From Sphingomicrobium marinum (GTDB taxonomy: Bacteria; Pseudomonadota; Alphaproteobacteria; Sphingomonadales; Sphingomonadaceae), in assembly GCF_026157105.1 (NCBI RefSeq), contig NZ_JANPVQ010000001.1, positions 365,501 to 429,500 of the forward strand: 64,000 bases of DNA. Reading direction: 5' to 3'. Shown one piece after another: positions 27,879 to 37,134 of this stretch. A model generated the notes under the pieces. That model was not told where the DNA came from, searched no databases, and saw nothing but the letters and a program-made list of their open reading frames with translations. Position 1 is the stretch's first letter. The number at the start of each line of letters is the position of its first letter. Position numbers and translations under genes: made by a program.

Positions 27879-28492
27879 CAGCAGGTCTCGCCGGTGGTGC
27901 CGTAGGTCAGCTTGTTGACCACCGCGCCCACGCCGATGCCGAAGAACCATAGTATCGGCCACCAATAGGCCTCGATATGCGGCGCCTGGCCGAAGCTTTC
28001 GAGAAAGCCCCACACCGAAGCCGCCGAAAAAGCCAGCCCGGTGGCGATCAGCGACTGGCGGACCATCAGCATGCGCAGGAACTCGTCCTTGAGCTCGACG
28101 ATGTAGCGGCCCATCGCCCAGAAATACCCTACCACGGCGATGCCGGGGATGATCGCGATGGCGATGCTGACCGGCGTAATGGGGTCGCCCTCGCCGATGA
28201 GCTCGGTGGCGGCAAAGAGCGAGCCGACATAGGCCAGGCTCAGCACCAGCATGCGCGTAAGGTAATTGCGCTGCGGGCTGCCGCGTTCGCCATGGCGGCC
28301 GGCATTATGCATCGCGTTCAGCCCTGCCTTCACGAGGAAGATCATCGGCACCAGCATCATCGCATTGGCAATAAGCGGGTCCTCGATATTGCTTCGGTCG
28401 AGGATGAGCGCCATCGCGCCCAAGGCGACGAAGAATAGCAGGAACCAGAAGATGACCGGGCGTTTTTGCGCCTCTTTCAAGGAATCGGTCAT
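27878..28492 (-). CDS. Six-helix membrane protein of an XRE-linked module
   Basis: A 204-residue protein with about six transmembrane segments: VIFWFLLFFVALGAMALIL, NAMMLVPMIFLVKAGL, MLVLSLAYVGSLFAA, VSIAIAIIPGIAVVGYFW, LIATGLAFSAASVWGF and WPILWFFGIGVGAVV. I chose ATG 28492 (MTDSLKEAQKRP), since the frame further upstream is out-of-frame with the 58-residue gene. It overlaps the XRE gene by 4 bases. I do not recognise a transporter motif. Pairing of a small XRE protein with such a membrane protein is a recurrent bacterial arrangement, but the signal sensed is unknown. Confidence 0.85.
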   Translation of the reverse strand: MTDSLKEAQKRPVIFWFLLFFVALGAMALILDRSNIEDPLIANAMMLVPMIFLVKAGLNAMHNAGRHGERGSPQRNYLTRMLVLSLAYVGSLFAATELIGEGDPITPVSIAIAIIPGIAVVGYFWAMGRYIVELKDEFLRMLMVRQSLIATGLAFSAASVWGFLESFGQAPHIEAYWWPILWFFGIGVGAVVNKLTYGTTGETC

Positions 28493-28494
28493 GA

Positions 28495-28671
28495 TCAGCA
28501 CCATCCCTTGGCGCGGCATCCTTTGCCGCTCGCAAGGCTGGCGGTCGCGGCGCCGACCATCGCGAAGACGAGGCCCGTCGCAGCGTTGTCGCTCATCCCC
28601 TGATCCTTGGCAGCGTAGGCGACAAGTATGATGATCGATGCCCAGATGAGGCTCTTCAGGATGTTGGTCAT
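28495..28671 (-). CDS. 58-residue membrane peptide heading the XRE module
   Basis: ATG at 28671 follows GGGAG with 8-base spacing and encodes 58 residues ending at TGA 28495, two bases before the next start. Two hydrophobic segments are visible (about 5-20, LKSLIWASIIILVAY, and 30-49, AATGLVFAMVGAATASLASG). The tail GKGCRAKGWC has two cysteines. Good ribosome site, promoter and tight spacing to the six-helix protein support a real gene. Function unknown. Confidence 0.72.
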   Translation of the reverse strand: MTNILKSLIWASIIILVAYAAKDQGMSDNAATGLVFAMVGAATASLASGKGCRAKGWC

Positions 28672-28692
28672 TAGTCAAACTCCCTTTTCAGT

Positions 28693-28731
28693 ATGTAAAG
28701 TGTGTTTTACATGATTCGCGGCCGATGTCAA
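28693..28731 (-). promoter_or_regulatory. Promoter with overlapping inverted-repeat operator for the XRE module
   Basis: On the minus strand a consensus -35 TTGACA (28726-28731) is followed 16 bases later by TAAAAC (28704-28709) as -10. A perfect 7-bp inverted repeat ATGTAAA-N6-TTTACAT (28693-28712) covers the -10. This geometry is typical of a repressor operator. The obvious candidate repressor is the 64-residue XRE protein encoded as the third gene of the same operon. Confidence 0.65.
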
Positions 28732-28810
28732 GGAAGCTTTCCATAATGCCAAGTTTGCTTGAATTTCCTTTTGGTTGAACGGCTTGGCGCACTGCACTAG
28801 GTGACTGTCC

Positions 28811-30832
28811 ATGACTGAGCTTTCGAAAATCGAACTCCCCGACGGCAGCGTGAAGCAAATGAAGGCGGGGGCGACGCCTTATGATGTCGCTGCCGAGATC
28901 GGCCCCGGGCTCGCCAAGGCGGCGCTCGCTGCGCGCGTCGATGGCGAAGTACGCGACCTCAAACGTCCGTTCGAAGGCGATGCGAAGCTCGAACTGATCA
29001 CCAAGCGCGACGAGGCCGATGCGCTCGAGCTGGTGCGCCATGACTTTGCGCACGTGCTCGCCGAAGCGGTGCAGAACCTGTACCCGGGTACGCAGATCAC
29101 CTTTGGTCCTGCGACCGACGACGGCTTCTATTACGATTTCGCACCGGCCCCGGGCCGCGGCATGTTCACCGAAGAAGACCTGCCGCAGATCGAAGAAGAA
29201 ATGCGCCGGATCATCAAGGCCGACAAGCCGCTGGTCCGCGAAGTCTGGGACCGCGAGAAAGTGCGCCAGTTCTTCATCGACAATGGCGAGGCCTTCAAGG
29301 CCGAGTGGGTGATGGAGCTACCCGAAGACGAGCCCATCACCATGTACAAGACGGGCGAGGGCGAGGCCGACTGGATCGACCTGTGCCGCGGGCCGCACCT
29401 GCCGTCGACCGGCTATCTCGATCCCAAGGCGTTCAAGCTGACGCGTGTGTCGGGCGCCTATTGGCGCGGCGACCAGTCCAATCCGATGCTGAGCCGCATC
29501 TACGGCACCGCGTGGCTCGACAAGAAGCAGCTCAAGGAACATCTGCACCGGCTCGAGGAAGCGGCCAAGCGCGACCATCGCAAGCTGGGTGCGGAGATGG
29601 ACCTCTTCCACCTCCAGCAGGAAGCGCATGGCAGCGTCTTCTGGCATCCGCAGGGTTACAAGGTCTGGCGCGAGCTCGAGGCCTATATGCGCCGCGCCAT
29701 CGACGATGGCGGCTATGACGAGATCAAGACTCCGCAGCTGATGGACGTCAAGCAGTGGACCCAGTCGGGCCACTGGGGGAAATATGCCGAAAACATGTTC
29801 GCGGTCCCTGACATCGTGCCCAATGTGGAGAGCGAGGAGGAGGCTGCCGCGCCCGACGTCGCGGACGACGCAGACTGGATGGCGATCAAGCCGATGAACT
29901 GCCCGGCGCACGTGCTCGTCTTCAAGCAGGGCATCACGTCCTATCGCGAGCTGCCGATCCGGCTTTATGAAAATGGCTGCTGCCATCGCAACGAGCCGCA
30001 TGGCGCGCTGCACGGCCTTATGCGCGTGCGCCAGTTCACGCAGGACGATGCGCACATCTTCTGCACCGAGGATCAGGTCGTCGACGAGATCCACAAGTTC
30101 TGCAAGCTGGCCGACCGCATCTACAAGGACTTCGGCTATACCTACCACGTCAAGCTGGCGACGCGTCCCGAGAAGCGCTTTGGCACCGATGAAATGTGGG
30201 ACAAGGCCGAGCAGGAAATGCGCGATGCGGTGAAGGCCGCGGGCATGGATAATGACGATTATGGCTGGGAAGAGCTCGAAGGCGAAGGCGCCTTTTATGC
30301 GCCCAAGCTCGAATGGCACCTGACCGATGCGATCGGGCGGACCTGGCAGGTCGGCACCATCCAGTCCGACCGCGTCCTGCCCGAGCGGCTCGACGCGACC
30401 TATATCGGCGAGGATGGCGAACGCCATCGCCCCGTCATGCTCCACCGCGCCATCTTCGGCAGTTACGAGCGCTTTATCGGCATGCTGATCGAGCATTATG
30501 CCGGCAAGATGCCGCTATGGCTGGCACCCAGGCAGGCCGTGGTCGCGACGATCGTGTCCGATGCCGACGACTATGCCAATGAGGTCCTTGCCAAACTCCA
30601 ATCCGCGGGCTTCCGCGCCGAGGCCGATCTTCGCAACGAGAAGATCAACTACAAGGTGCGCGAACATTCGCTCGCCAAGGTGCCGCTACTGCTGGTGGTG
30701 GGCAAGCGCGAAGCGGAGGAAGGCACCGTCGCGCTGCGCCGTCTCGGTTCGGACGAGCATCAGAAAGTGATGAAGGTCGACGAGCTGCTCGCCCTCATGC
30801 AGGACGAAGCGACGCCTCCCGACCTGCGCTGA
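28811..30832 (+). CDS. thrS: Threonyl-tRNA synthetase
   Basis: Charges tRNA(Thr). The 673-residue protein has an N-terminal TGS domain (about 5-65), an editing domain ([15 protein letters not shown] and the Cys-containing [11 protein letters not shown]), a class II catalytic core and a C-terminal anticodon-binding domain. The zinc ligands sit in [27 protein letters not shown] and near the C-terminal [12 protein letters not shown] motif 3 region. An acidic, Ala-rich insert of about 20 residues ([18 protein letters not shown]) precedes MNCPAH and is longer than in E. coli ThrRS. Confidence 0.98.
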   Translation: MTELSKIELPDGSVKQMKAGATPYDVAAEIGPGLAKAALAARVDGEVRDLKRPFEGDAKLELITKRDEADALELVRHDFAHVLAEAVQNLYPGTQITFGPATDDGFYYDFAPAPGRGMFTEEDLPQIEEEMRRIIKADKPLVREVWDREKVRQFFIDNGEAFKAEWVMELPEDEPITMYKTGEGEADWIDLCRGPHLPSTGYLDPKAFKLTRVSGAYWRGDQSNPMLSRIYGTAWLDKKQLKEHLHRLEEAAKRDHRKLGAEMDLFHLQQEAHGSVFWHPQGYKVWRELEAYMRRAIDDGGYDEIKTPQLMDVKQWTQSGHWGKYAENMFAVPDIVPNVESEEEAAAPDVADDADWMAIKPMNCPAHVLVFKQGITSYRELPIRLYENGCCHRNEPHGALHGLMRVRQFTQDDAHIFCTEDQVVDEIHKFCKLADRIYKDFGYTYHVKLATRPEKRFGTDEMWDKAEQEMRDAVKAAGMDNDDYGWEELEGEGAFYAPKLEWHLTDAIGRTWQVGTIQSDRVLPERLDATYIGEDGERHRPVMLHRAIFGSYERFIGMLIEHYAGKMPLWLAPRQAVVATIVSDADDYANEVLAKLQSAGFRAEADLRNEKINYKVREHSLAKVPLLLVVGKREAEEGTVALRRLGSDEHQKVMKVDELLALMQDEATPPDLR

Positions 30833-30923
30833 CCGGTCGCAAAAATTAACGTTCCGTTTGCCATTATTTGGCAAGAGGCTTTCCAATCGTGGCGCGCGCG
30901 TGGTGCGTCCATTGGGAGGTCGC

Positions 30924-33119
30924 GTGAAAAAACTTCGTTTCTTGTACGATCAGGTGGCGCTTACCGTAACGCGCGTCGCGCACGGCGAATTCGCGATCGG
31001 CCGGGCCGTCATCATCACGATTGTCGTGATGGCCGGCATCATCCTCTACTCCGCGAGCGTAAGCCTTGCCGGGACTATCGAACAGCGACGCCAAGTGGCT
31101 CTGGCCCATCAGGCCGACCAGATCACGTCCAGCATCGTTGGCGCCGGCGAAGCGTGGGCCAAGGCACGCGCCAGGAGCTATATGGCGCTCAACGCGCCGA
31201 CGCCCGTGACTGCAAAACTTGCCGCGCAAATCCGCGCCGATCGCGCTCGGGGCGACCAGCTCATGCGGCAGGCGCTGTTGCAGTTCGACGCCAGTTTGCC
31301 GAACGAGCGCACATTGGTGCAGGATTTTCGCGACGCTCAATCCGAATATGAAGCATTGGCCGCGGAAGCCGACGCAGCGATGCAACTCCCGGCCGATCAG
31401 CGCGATCCGACCATCGCGAGAAGCTTTTACGCAGCCGCCAAGAATCGCACGATCAGCGCCCAGGAAATCCGCTTTGCGGCGGCCAACCTGTTCAAGGCCG
31501 ACAGCGATCTGACCAACCTGCTCATGCTCAAGCACCTGAGCTGGGAAATGAGCGAATATGCCAGTCGGGAGCGCGGTATGATTGCTGGGGCCATTGCCGC
31601 CAACCGGGCAATCGATCCCGCGATGCGCGCCGAGATCATCGAGAATCGCGGCCGGGTCCTGGCGGCGTGGGACAGCGTTCGCGCGATCGAAGGCCAGCTG
31701 ACCAATGACGATCGTATCGGCAAGGCCATGGATGACGCGCGCTCATCCTTCTTTTTCGATTACGACAAGGCTCGTTTCTCGGTTGTCAGCGCCAGCGATC
31801 AAGGGCGCGCATACCCTCTCAGCGCCGAGGGGTGGATCGAGCGATCTTCGGAGGCCATCGCGACGCTCGAAGCGATCAATCGGGCGGCCGACGTGGTAGC
31901 CGCGGACATGGTCGATGACAGCGAAGCAGCCGCCAATCGCCGGATGATCATCGCGGCGGTCCTGCTGGTATTGGGCGCGCTGCTTGTCGCCGGGCTGGTT
32001 TACATCGTGCGACGCGAAATCAGCTTGCCGCTCGAAGCGCTTGGGCGCAGCACGCGGCGCATCGCCAAGGGCGATTTTGACGTTGAACTACCAACCGAAG
32101 CACGAGCCCTCGAAGTGCGCGCGCTGGCGCAGACGTTGTCGCGCTTCAAGGAAACCAAGGCAGAAGCCGACCGGCTCGAGCGCGAAGCCGCCGAAGGGCG
32201 TGAACGCGAAGCACGCGCCCGCCAGGCCCAGCTCGAGATCGAGGAAAAGGCAATGGTCGAGCGCGAGGAGCGGGCGCGCAAGCTGGCGTCGACATCGGCG
32301 ATGTTCTCCAGCCAGATGCATGAGGCGGTAACCGCGCTCGCGGCGTCCGCCGACGAGCTTAGCGCGACCGCCGATCTGATGGTCGAAACGCTGACCAATA
32401 CCACGCACGAACTCGGCTCGGTCGCCGATGAAACGCGGTCGGCCTCGGGCCATGTGCAAGCGGTCGCGGGAGCCGCGCAGCAGATCCGCAACGCCATTGC
32501 CGAAGTGGCCAGCCAGATCGAGGCCCAGCGCACCAGCGCTGCCGCCGCCGCGCAGCGATCGGGCGATACGGCGCGCACGGTCGACAAGCTGTCGGGTTCG
32601 ACCCAGTCGGTCGGTGACATGGTGCACATGATCGATGAGGTCGCAAACAAGACGGGGCTGCTGGCGCTCAACGCCACGATCGAGGCTGCGCGCGCGGGCG
32701 AGGCCGGGCGCGGCTTCGCTGTAGTCGCCGGCGAGGTGAAGGCGCTGTCCGAACAGACTGCCGAGGCGACCGCAAGCGCAGGCAAGCAGGTGCACGAAAT
32801 GATTGCGGCGATCGAAGGGTCGACCAGCGGCTTTGCCGAGGTCAACGATGCGATCCAACGCGTGAGCCAGGCCGCGGCGGCGATTGCCGCCACCGTCCAG
32901 CAGCAATCGAGCGCGACGCAGGAGCTTTCGGCCAGCGTCAACAGCGCCGCGGGCATTGCCGATCGGGTCGCCAGCCGCGCGAAAACGGTCAACGATGGCG
33001 CCGGATCGGCGATGGCTGCTGCCAGCCAGATCAAGGGCGCAAGCGGCGAACTGGCGCGTCTTGCCGAAGGTGTGCGCGAGGACGTCGAACGTTTCATCGC
33101 CGAGATTCAGGCCGCTTAA
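30924..33119 (+). CDS. Methyl-accepting chemotaxis protein
   Basis: A 731-residue chemoreceptor. TM1 lies at about residues 25-46 ([18 protein letters not shown]), then about 280 residues of helical periplasmic sensor with no recognised fold. TM2 ([20 protein letters not shown]), a HAMP domain and a long charged coiled coil follow. The signalling hairpin reads [20 protein letters not shown] then [21 protein letters not shown] place the start at GTG 30924 just after GGGAGGT; an in-frame ATG at 30858 has no good site. There is no C-terminal CheR-tether pentapeptide and no che genes are nearby. Confidence 0.93.
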   Translation: MKKLRFLYDQVALTVTRVAHGEFAIGRAVIITIVVMAGIILYSASVSLAGTIEQRRQVALAHQADQITSSIVGAGEAWAKARARSYMALNAPTPVTAKLAAQIRADRARGDQLMRQALLQFDASLPNERTLVQDFRDAQSEYEALAAEADAAMQLPADQRDPTIARSFYAAAKNRTISAQEIRFAAANLFKADSDLTNLLMLKHLSWEMSEYASRERGMIAGAIAANRAIDPAMRAEIIENRGRVLAAWDSVRAIEGQLTNDDRIGKAMDDARSSFFFDYDKARFSVVSASDQGRAYPLSAEGWIERSSEAIATLEAINRAADVVAADMVDDSEAAANRRMIIAAVLLVLGALLVAGLVYIVRREISLPLEALGRSTRRIAKGDFDVELPTEARALEVRALAQTLSRFKETKAEADRLEREAAEGREREARARQAQLEIEEKAMVEREERARKLASTSAMFSSQMHEAVTALAASADELSATADLMVETLTNTTHELGSVADETRSASGHVQAVAGAAQQIRNAIAEVASQIEAQRTSAAAAAQRSGDTARTVDKLSGSTQSVGDMVHMIDEVANKTGLLALNATIEAARAGEAGRGFAVVAGEVKALSEQTAEATASAGKQVHEMIAAIEGSTSGFAEVNDAIQRVSQAAAAIAATVQQQSSATQELSASVNSAAGIADRVASRAKTVNDGAGSAMAAASQIKGASGELARLAEGVREDVERFIAEIQAA

Positions 33120-33139
33120 GAGCCCGTTTTACCCCAAAT

Positions 33140-33175
33140 CGCTTCTCCTGCCCCTTTGCAAAGGGCGAGGAAGCG
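33140..33175 (+). other. Imperfect hairpin in the infC leader
   Basis: Between the chemoreceptor stop and infC, CGCTTC (33140-33145) pairs with GAAGCG (33170-33175) and the inner CTGCCCCTTT with AAAGGGCGAG, leaving small bulges. There is no T-run after it, so it is not a clear terminator; it may be an RNA structure in the infC 5' region. Only the pairing is visible. Confidence 0.35.
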
Positions 33176-33203
33176 CTTATCTCGACCCCATCACAACGAC
33201 TCC

Positions 33204-33221
33204 AAAGGAGAATACGCTATA
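33204..33221 (+). promoter_or_regulatory. Ribosome binding site and ATA start of infC
   Basis: A strong AAAGGAG (33204-33210) is followed after 8 bases by ATA (33219-33221), in frame with the IF-3 coding sequence. The first ATG (33234) is 23 bases from the ribosome site, too far for normal initiation. No ATG, GTG or TTG lies at proper distance. Use of AUU-class starts for infC is known in other bacteria as the basis of IF-3 autocontrol. Confidence 0.7.
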
Positions 33222-33764
33222 CGACCCCCTCGAATGCGACGCCCGCAGTCGCCGCCGCCAATGACCGGCCCCCGCTATGATCAGTTCATCCAGTCCCAGA
33301 AGGTCCGGGTGATCGACGAGAATGGCGAAAACCTTGGGGTAATGTTTACGCGTGAAGCGATGGAACAGGCCAACGAGATCGGCCTGAACCTCGTGGAAAT
33401 CTCTCCCAACGCCGATCCGCCCGTCGCCAAGTTCCTCGATATTGGGCGCCACAAGTACGAAGCGCAGAAAAAAGCCAATGCCAAGCGCAAGGCTCAGAAG
33501 ACGCAGGAGATCAAAGAGATCAAGATGCGTCCCAATATCGACGATCACGACTACCAGACCAAGATGAAGAAGGTCGTCCAGTTCATCGAGAATGGCGACA
33601 AGGTGAAGCTCACCATCCGATTCCGCGGCCGTGAAATGGCGCACAACCAGCTCGGCATGGCGGTTCTGGAGCGGGTTGAGGAAGACACGGCGGAAATCGC
33701 CAAGGTCGAGCAGCGTCCCCGCATGGAAGGCCGCCAGATGCTGATGGTCGTCGCGCCCAAATAG
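33219..33764 (+). CDS. infC: Translation initiation factor IF-3
   Basis: Binds the 30S subunit and checks start-codon pairing. With the proposed ATA start the protein has 181 residues; with the first ATG it has 176. The N-domain has FIQSQKVRVIDENGENLGVM and LDLVEVSP-like LNLVEISPNADPPVAKFLDI. The linker is Lys-rich (KYEAQKKANAKRKAQKTQEI), and the C-domain has IKMRPNIDDHDYQTKMKK and VKLTIRFRGREMAHNQLGM. It is not followed by rpmI-rplT, its usual partners. A terminator follows the stop. Confidence 0.96.
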   Translation: MRPPRMRRPQSPPPMTGPRYDQFIQSQKVRVIDENGENLGVMFTREAMEQANEIGLNLVEISPNADPPVAKFLDIGRHKYEAQKKANAKRKAQKTQEIKEIKMRPNIDDHDYQTKMKKVVQFIENGDKVKLTIRFRGREMAHNQLGMAVLERVEEDTAEIAKVEQRPRMEGRQMLMVVAPK

Positions 33765-33795
33765 CGCCATTGCCGTAACGGCAACCGAACAAGAG

Positions 33796-33832
33796 AAGCC
33801 GCAGTCCCGCATTGGTGGGGCTGCGGCTTTTC
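33796..33832 (+). terminator. Rho-independent terminator after infC
   Basis: A 12-bp stem (AGCCGCAGTCCC paired with GGGGCTGCGGCT, one G-U) with a short loop is followed by TTTT. It sits 31 bases after the infC stop and would end the thrS/MCP/infC transcripts. Confidence 0.8.
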
Positions 33833-33851
33833 AGTATTCGATCGATACTTA

Positions 33852-33883
33852 TTGTGCAGTGCGCAAGAAATGCTGCAATGCAA
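33852..33883. promoter_or_regulatory. Palindromic TGC-N3-GC element upstream of the TonB receptor
   Basis: TTGTGC-AGT-GCGCAA (33852-33866) is an imperfect palindrome, followed 4 bases later by TGCTGCAATGCAA. Related words occur near 53404-53445. The layout resembles the TGC-N3-GCA core reported for PhaR-type regulators, but no such regulator is in the window; assignment is tentative. Confidence 0.3.
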
Positions 33884-34019
33884 GCTGTTGTAAATAGGCC
33901 TCAATAGGGGCGTGTTTCGACGGAAATCACCGATTTTCGCTACCCATTTGCTTTGCAACGCTTAGCCCCTGCACTAACAACAGGGTCAATTAGAAATACA
34001 AATCAGGAGGGGTGCACAA

Positions 34020-37000
34020 ATGCGCAAGACCGTATGGATGCTTTCGGCCGGGATGATGGCGATTGCCACGCCGGCTTTTGCCCAGGAAACCGATACCGAT
34101 GACGGCGGCGCCGAACCCACACAGGGGGCAACGGCAGAAGCCGCAGCGGTTGACGACAGCACGGTCGAACAGGACCTCGACGACCAGGATACGAGCGCAA
34201 TCGTCATTACCGCGACGCGTCGTAACGAAGCATTGTCCGACGTGCCGCTCGCGGTGTCCGCGGTCACGGCCGAACAGCTCAAGAATACCGGTGCCGACGA
34301 CATCCGCGCCCTGACCCAGGTCAGCCCCTCGCTGCTGGTGTCCTCGACCTCGTCTGAAGCTGCTGGCGGCGTCGCCCGCATCCGCGGCGTCGGCACGGTC
34401 GGCGACAACCCCGGTCTTGAAAGTTCGGTCGCGGTCTTTATCGACGGCGTCTACCGCAGCCGTACCGGCGTTGGCCTGACCGAGCTGGGCGCGATCGAAC
34501 GCATCGAAGTCCTGCGCGGACCGCAGGGCACGCTGTTTGGTCGTAACGCATCGGCCGGCCTGATTTCGATCATCACCGCCAAGCCGCAATTCGGCACCGA
34601 AGTGGCGGGCGCGATCAGCCTTGGCAATTACGACTATCGTCGCTTCGACCTGTCGGCCACCGGCGGTCTCAGCGATACCGTCGCGGCGCGTATTGACGGC
34701 GTCTATGTCCAGCGCGACGGTTTTCTCGAAGATGTCATCTCGGGCCGCACGGTCAATGATCGCGATCGTTGGCTGGTGCGCGGGCAGCTGTTGTTCGAAC
34801 CGTCGAGCGACCTGTCGATCCGCCTGATCGGCGACTATGCCAAGCGCGACGAGGAATGCTGCGGCGCGACCTACCTGCCGGCGTTCAACTATACGCAGGC
34901 CGGCGAAAGCCCGTCGTCGATCGCTGCGCTCCAGCGCGCGCTCGGCGCGGTCATCAACGATGATACCTTCACCCGCGAAATCGCCATCACGCCGGGACGC
35001 GACTATAACTCCGATGTCGAGGATTGGGGCGTTTCGGGAGAGATCGTCTATGATTTCGGCGGCGTCGAACTGACCTCGATCTCGGCCTATCGTTTCAACG
35101 AATATGTCCGCGGCCAGGATGCCCACTATAACAATCTGGACATCCTCTATCGCCCCGGCGACGGCACCGGCTTTACCGAATTCAAGACCTTTACGCAGGA
35201 ACTTCGCCTGCAGGGAACGGCGCTCAACGACCGGCTCGACTGGCTCGTCGGCGGTTACTTCGCCAAGGAAGACCTGACGCTTCGTGACAATCTTGCGTAT
35301 GGCGATGATTATCTGCGCTACTCGAACTGTCTTGCGCTCGCTTCGTCGCTTCCCGCGGCGCTTGCGCCGACGACCGACCCGAACGGCACCTGCACCAATG
35401 CCGCCGTGCTTGGCGGCGCGCAATCGCAGGTCAATGCCGGTGTCGCGCAGCTTCAGGCGGGCATCGCCCAGCTCGATGCTGCCATCGCGCAGGTGCAGGC
35501 CGCCTTGGCGATGGACCCCAACAACGTGGCACTCCAGCAGCAGCTCGCGGCGCTGCAGGCCCAGCGGGCGGGCTTTGCTGCCCAGCTCGCGGCGTTGCTG
35601 CCGCAGGCGGCGTTGCTCAACACGCTCAACGCCGATCCGACCAATCCGATCTTCGGTTCGGCGGCGCTTGCCGTGGGCTTGGGGTCGATCGATCCCTTTG
35701 CGGGGGTCAGTCTCGATGACCTGTACGAACAGTCGAGCACCAACTTCGCGCTGTTTACGCACAACATCTTCGAGATCACCGACCGGTTCGATCTGACCCT
35801 CGGCCTTCGCTACACCAACGAATCGAAGTCGCTCGACGTCAGCCTGGCCGACAACAATGTATTCTGCCGGACCATCAGCAATTCGCCATTGAATGCGTTC
35901 GACCAACTGCCGTGCGTCATTCCGGCAACGGCAACGGGCACGCTGACGGGGTCGTCGGAACGTGACGAGTCGGAGTTCTCGGGCACTGCGGTGCTGAGCT
36001 ACGAGCTGACCGACAGGCTGCTCGGCTATCTCAGCTATTCGCGTGGCTACAAGGCCGGCGGCTTCAACCTCGACCGCAGCGCGCTCGCGCGCATCGGCGG
36101 GGACGGTGCGCTGTTGCCGAACCAGGATTTCGACACGCTCCAGTTCGAGCCGGAAATCAACAACGCCTTCGAACTCGGCTTCAAATATGACGGGCGCGGG
36201 CTCGACATCAACGTTGCCGCCTTCGAACAGCGCTTCGACAACTTCCAGCTCAACCAGTTCAACGGGCTCTTCTTCGAGGTCGAGAACGTCAACGGCTGTA
36301 GCGATATCGGCGATCCCAATGCCGATAGTGACAATGTCATGGGCAACGGCGCCTGCGTTGGCGACCTCGAATGGGGGGTGCGCAGCCGCGGCGTCGAGTT
36401 CGAATTGTTCTCGCGTCCGATCGACAACGTGCAGCTCAACTTTGGCGGCACCTATGTCGACACGAAGTATAACGAGGACCTCGTCGGTGCGAACGGTGCA
36501 CCGCTCGGGACCAGCTTCTTCCAGCTGCCGGGCCGCCGCATCTCGAACTCGAACCAGTTCACCATCACTGGCTCGCTGGCCTGGACCCCGCCGATCGGCA
36601 ATAGCGGCCTGACCGGCCTGTTCTATGTCGATGGTCGTCACATGAGCTCGTTCAACACGGGTTCGGACCTCGATATCGAGAAGATCCAGCCAGCCTTCCA
36701 GGTCGTCAATGGCCGTGTCGGCATTCGCGGGCCCGACGAGAACTGGTCGATCGAACTGTGGGGCCAGAACCTGCTCAACGAGGACTTCATCCAGGTCGCG
36801 TTCGACGCGCCGATCCAGGGTGGTGGCTCGCGGCGCGGTGTCGATGCGGGCTTCGACCCGATCGCGACGCGTCTCTACGGTGCCTTCCTTGGCGAACCGC
36901 GGACCTACGGCATCACGCTGCGTGGCAAGCTTTCGCCGCCGCCCAAACGCATGCCGGAAGTGGCGCCGCCGCCTCCGCCTCCGCCGCCTCCGCCGCCTCC

Positions 37001-37115
37001 GCCCGCGACGCAGACCTGCCCGGACGGTTCGGTGATCCTGGCGACGGAAGCATGTCCGCCGCCGCCGCCGCCGCCTCCGCCGCCGCCGCCTGCGGTCGAG
37101 CCCGAGCGCGGCTAG
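34020..37115 (+). CDS. TonB-dependent outer-membrane receptor with helical insert and polyproline tail
   Basis: A 1031-residue TonB-dependent receptor. The signal peptide is MRKTVWMLSAGMMAIATPAFA, the TonB box region AIVITATRRNE, and the plug holds RIRGVGTVGDNPG and RIEVLRGPQGTLFGRNASAG. The barrel ends near YGITLRGKLS. ATG 34020 follows AGGAGG by 9 bases. Two oddities: residues about 460-540 are Ala/Gln-rich and predicted helical (GVAQLQAGIAQLDAAIAQVQ) within an apparent extracellular loop. After the barrel come two polyproline runs flanking TCPDGSVILATEAC. Substrate unknown; no iron, sugar or vitamin genes are adjacent. Confidence 0.93.
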   Translation: MRKTVWMLSAGMMAIATPAFAQETDTDDGGAEPTQGATAEAAAVDDSTVEQDLDDQDTSAIVITATRRNEALSDVPLAVSAVTAEQLKNTGADDIRALTQVSPSLLVSSTSSEAAGGVARIRGVGTVGDNPGLESSVAVFIDGVYRSRTGVGLTELGAIERIEVLRGPQGTLFGRNASAGLISIITAKPQFGTEVAGAISLGNYDYRRFDLSATGGLSDTVAARIDGVYVQRDGFLEDVISGRTVNDRDRWLVRGQLLFEPSSDLSIRLIGDYAKRDEECCGATYLPAFNYTQAGESPSSIAALQRALGAVINDDTFTREIAITPGRDYNSDVEDWGVSGEIVYDFGGVELTSISAYRFNEYVRGQDAHYNNLDILYRPGDGTGFTEFKTFTQELRLQGTALNDRLDWLVGGYFAKEDLTLRDNLAYGDDYLRYSNCLALASSLPAALAPTTDPNGTCTNAAVLGGAQSQVNAGVAQLQAGIAQLDAAIAQVQAALAMDPNNVALQQQLAALQAQRAGFAAQLAALLPQAALLNTLNADPTNPIFGSAALAVGLGSIDPFAGVSLDDLYEQSSTNFALFTHNIFEITDRFDLTLGLRYTNESKSLDVSLADNNVFCRTISNSPLNAFDQLPCVIPATATGTLTGSSERDESEFSGTAVLSYELTDRLLGYLSYSRGYKAGGFNLDRSALARIGGDGALLPNQDFDTLQFEPEINNAFELGFKYDGRGLDINVAAFEQRFDNFQLNQFNGLFFEVENVNGCSDIGDPNADSDNVMGNGACVGDLEWGVRSRGVEFELFSRPIDNVQLNFGGTYVDTKYNEDLVGANGAPLGTSFFQLPGRRISNSNQFTITGSLAWTPPIGNSGLTGLFYVDGRHMSSFNTGSDLDIEKIQPAFQVVNGRVGIRGPDENWSIELWGQNLLNEDFIQVAFDAPIQGGGSRRGVDAGFDPIATRLYGAFLGEPRTYGITLRGKLSPPPKRMPEVAPPPPPPPPPPPPPATQTCPDGSVILATEACPPPPPPPPPPPPAVEPERG

Positions 37116-37134
37116 GCTCTAGTTAAAAAGGGGA

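Noticed and set aside
33990-36641. An 883-codon open frame on the minus strand across the TonB receptor gene
   Set aside because: It is antisense to a gene with clear signal peptide, plug and barrel motifs. Its Arg/Glu/Val-rich composition is what high-GC codon bias produces on the opposite strand, and no domain is visible.
36967-37100. Proline codon repeats as a CRISPR-like or tandem-repeat array
   Set aside because: The repeats are in-frame CCG/CCT codons within the receptor tail and have no spacer structure.
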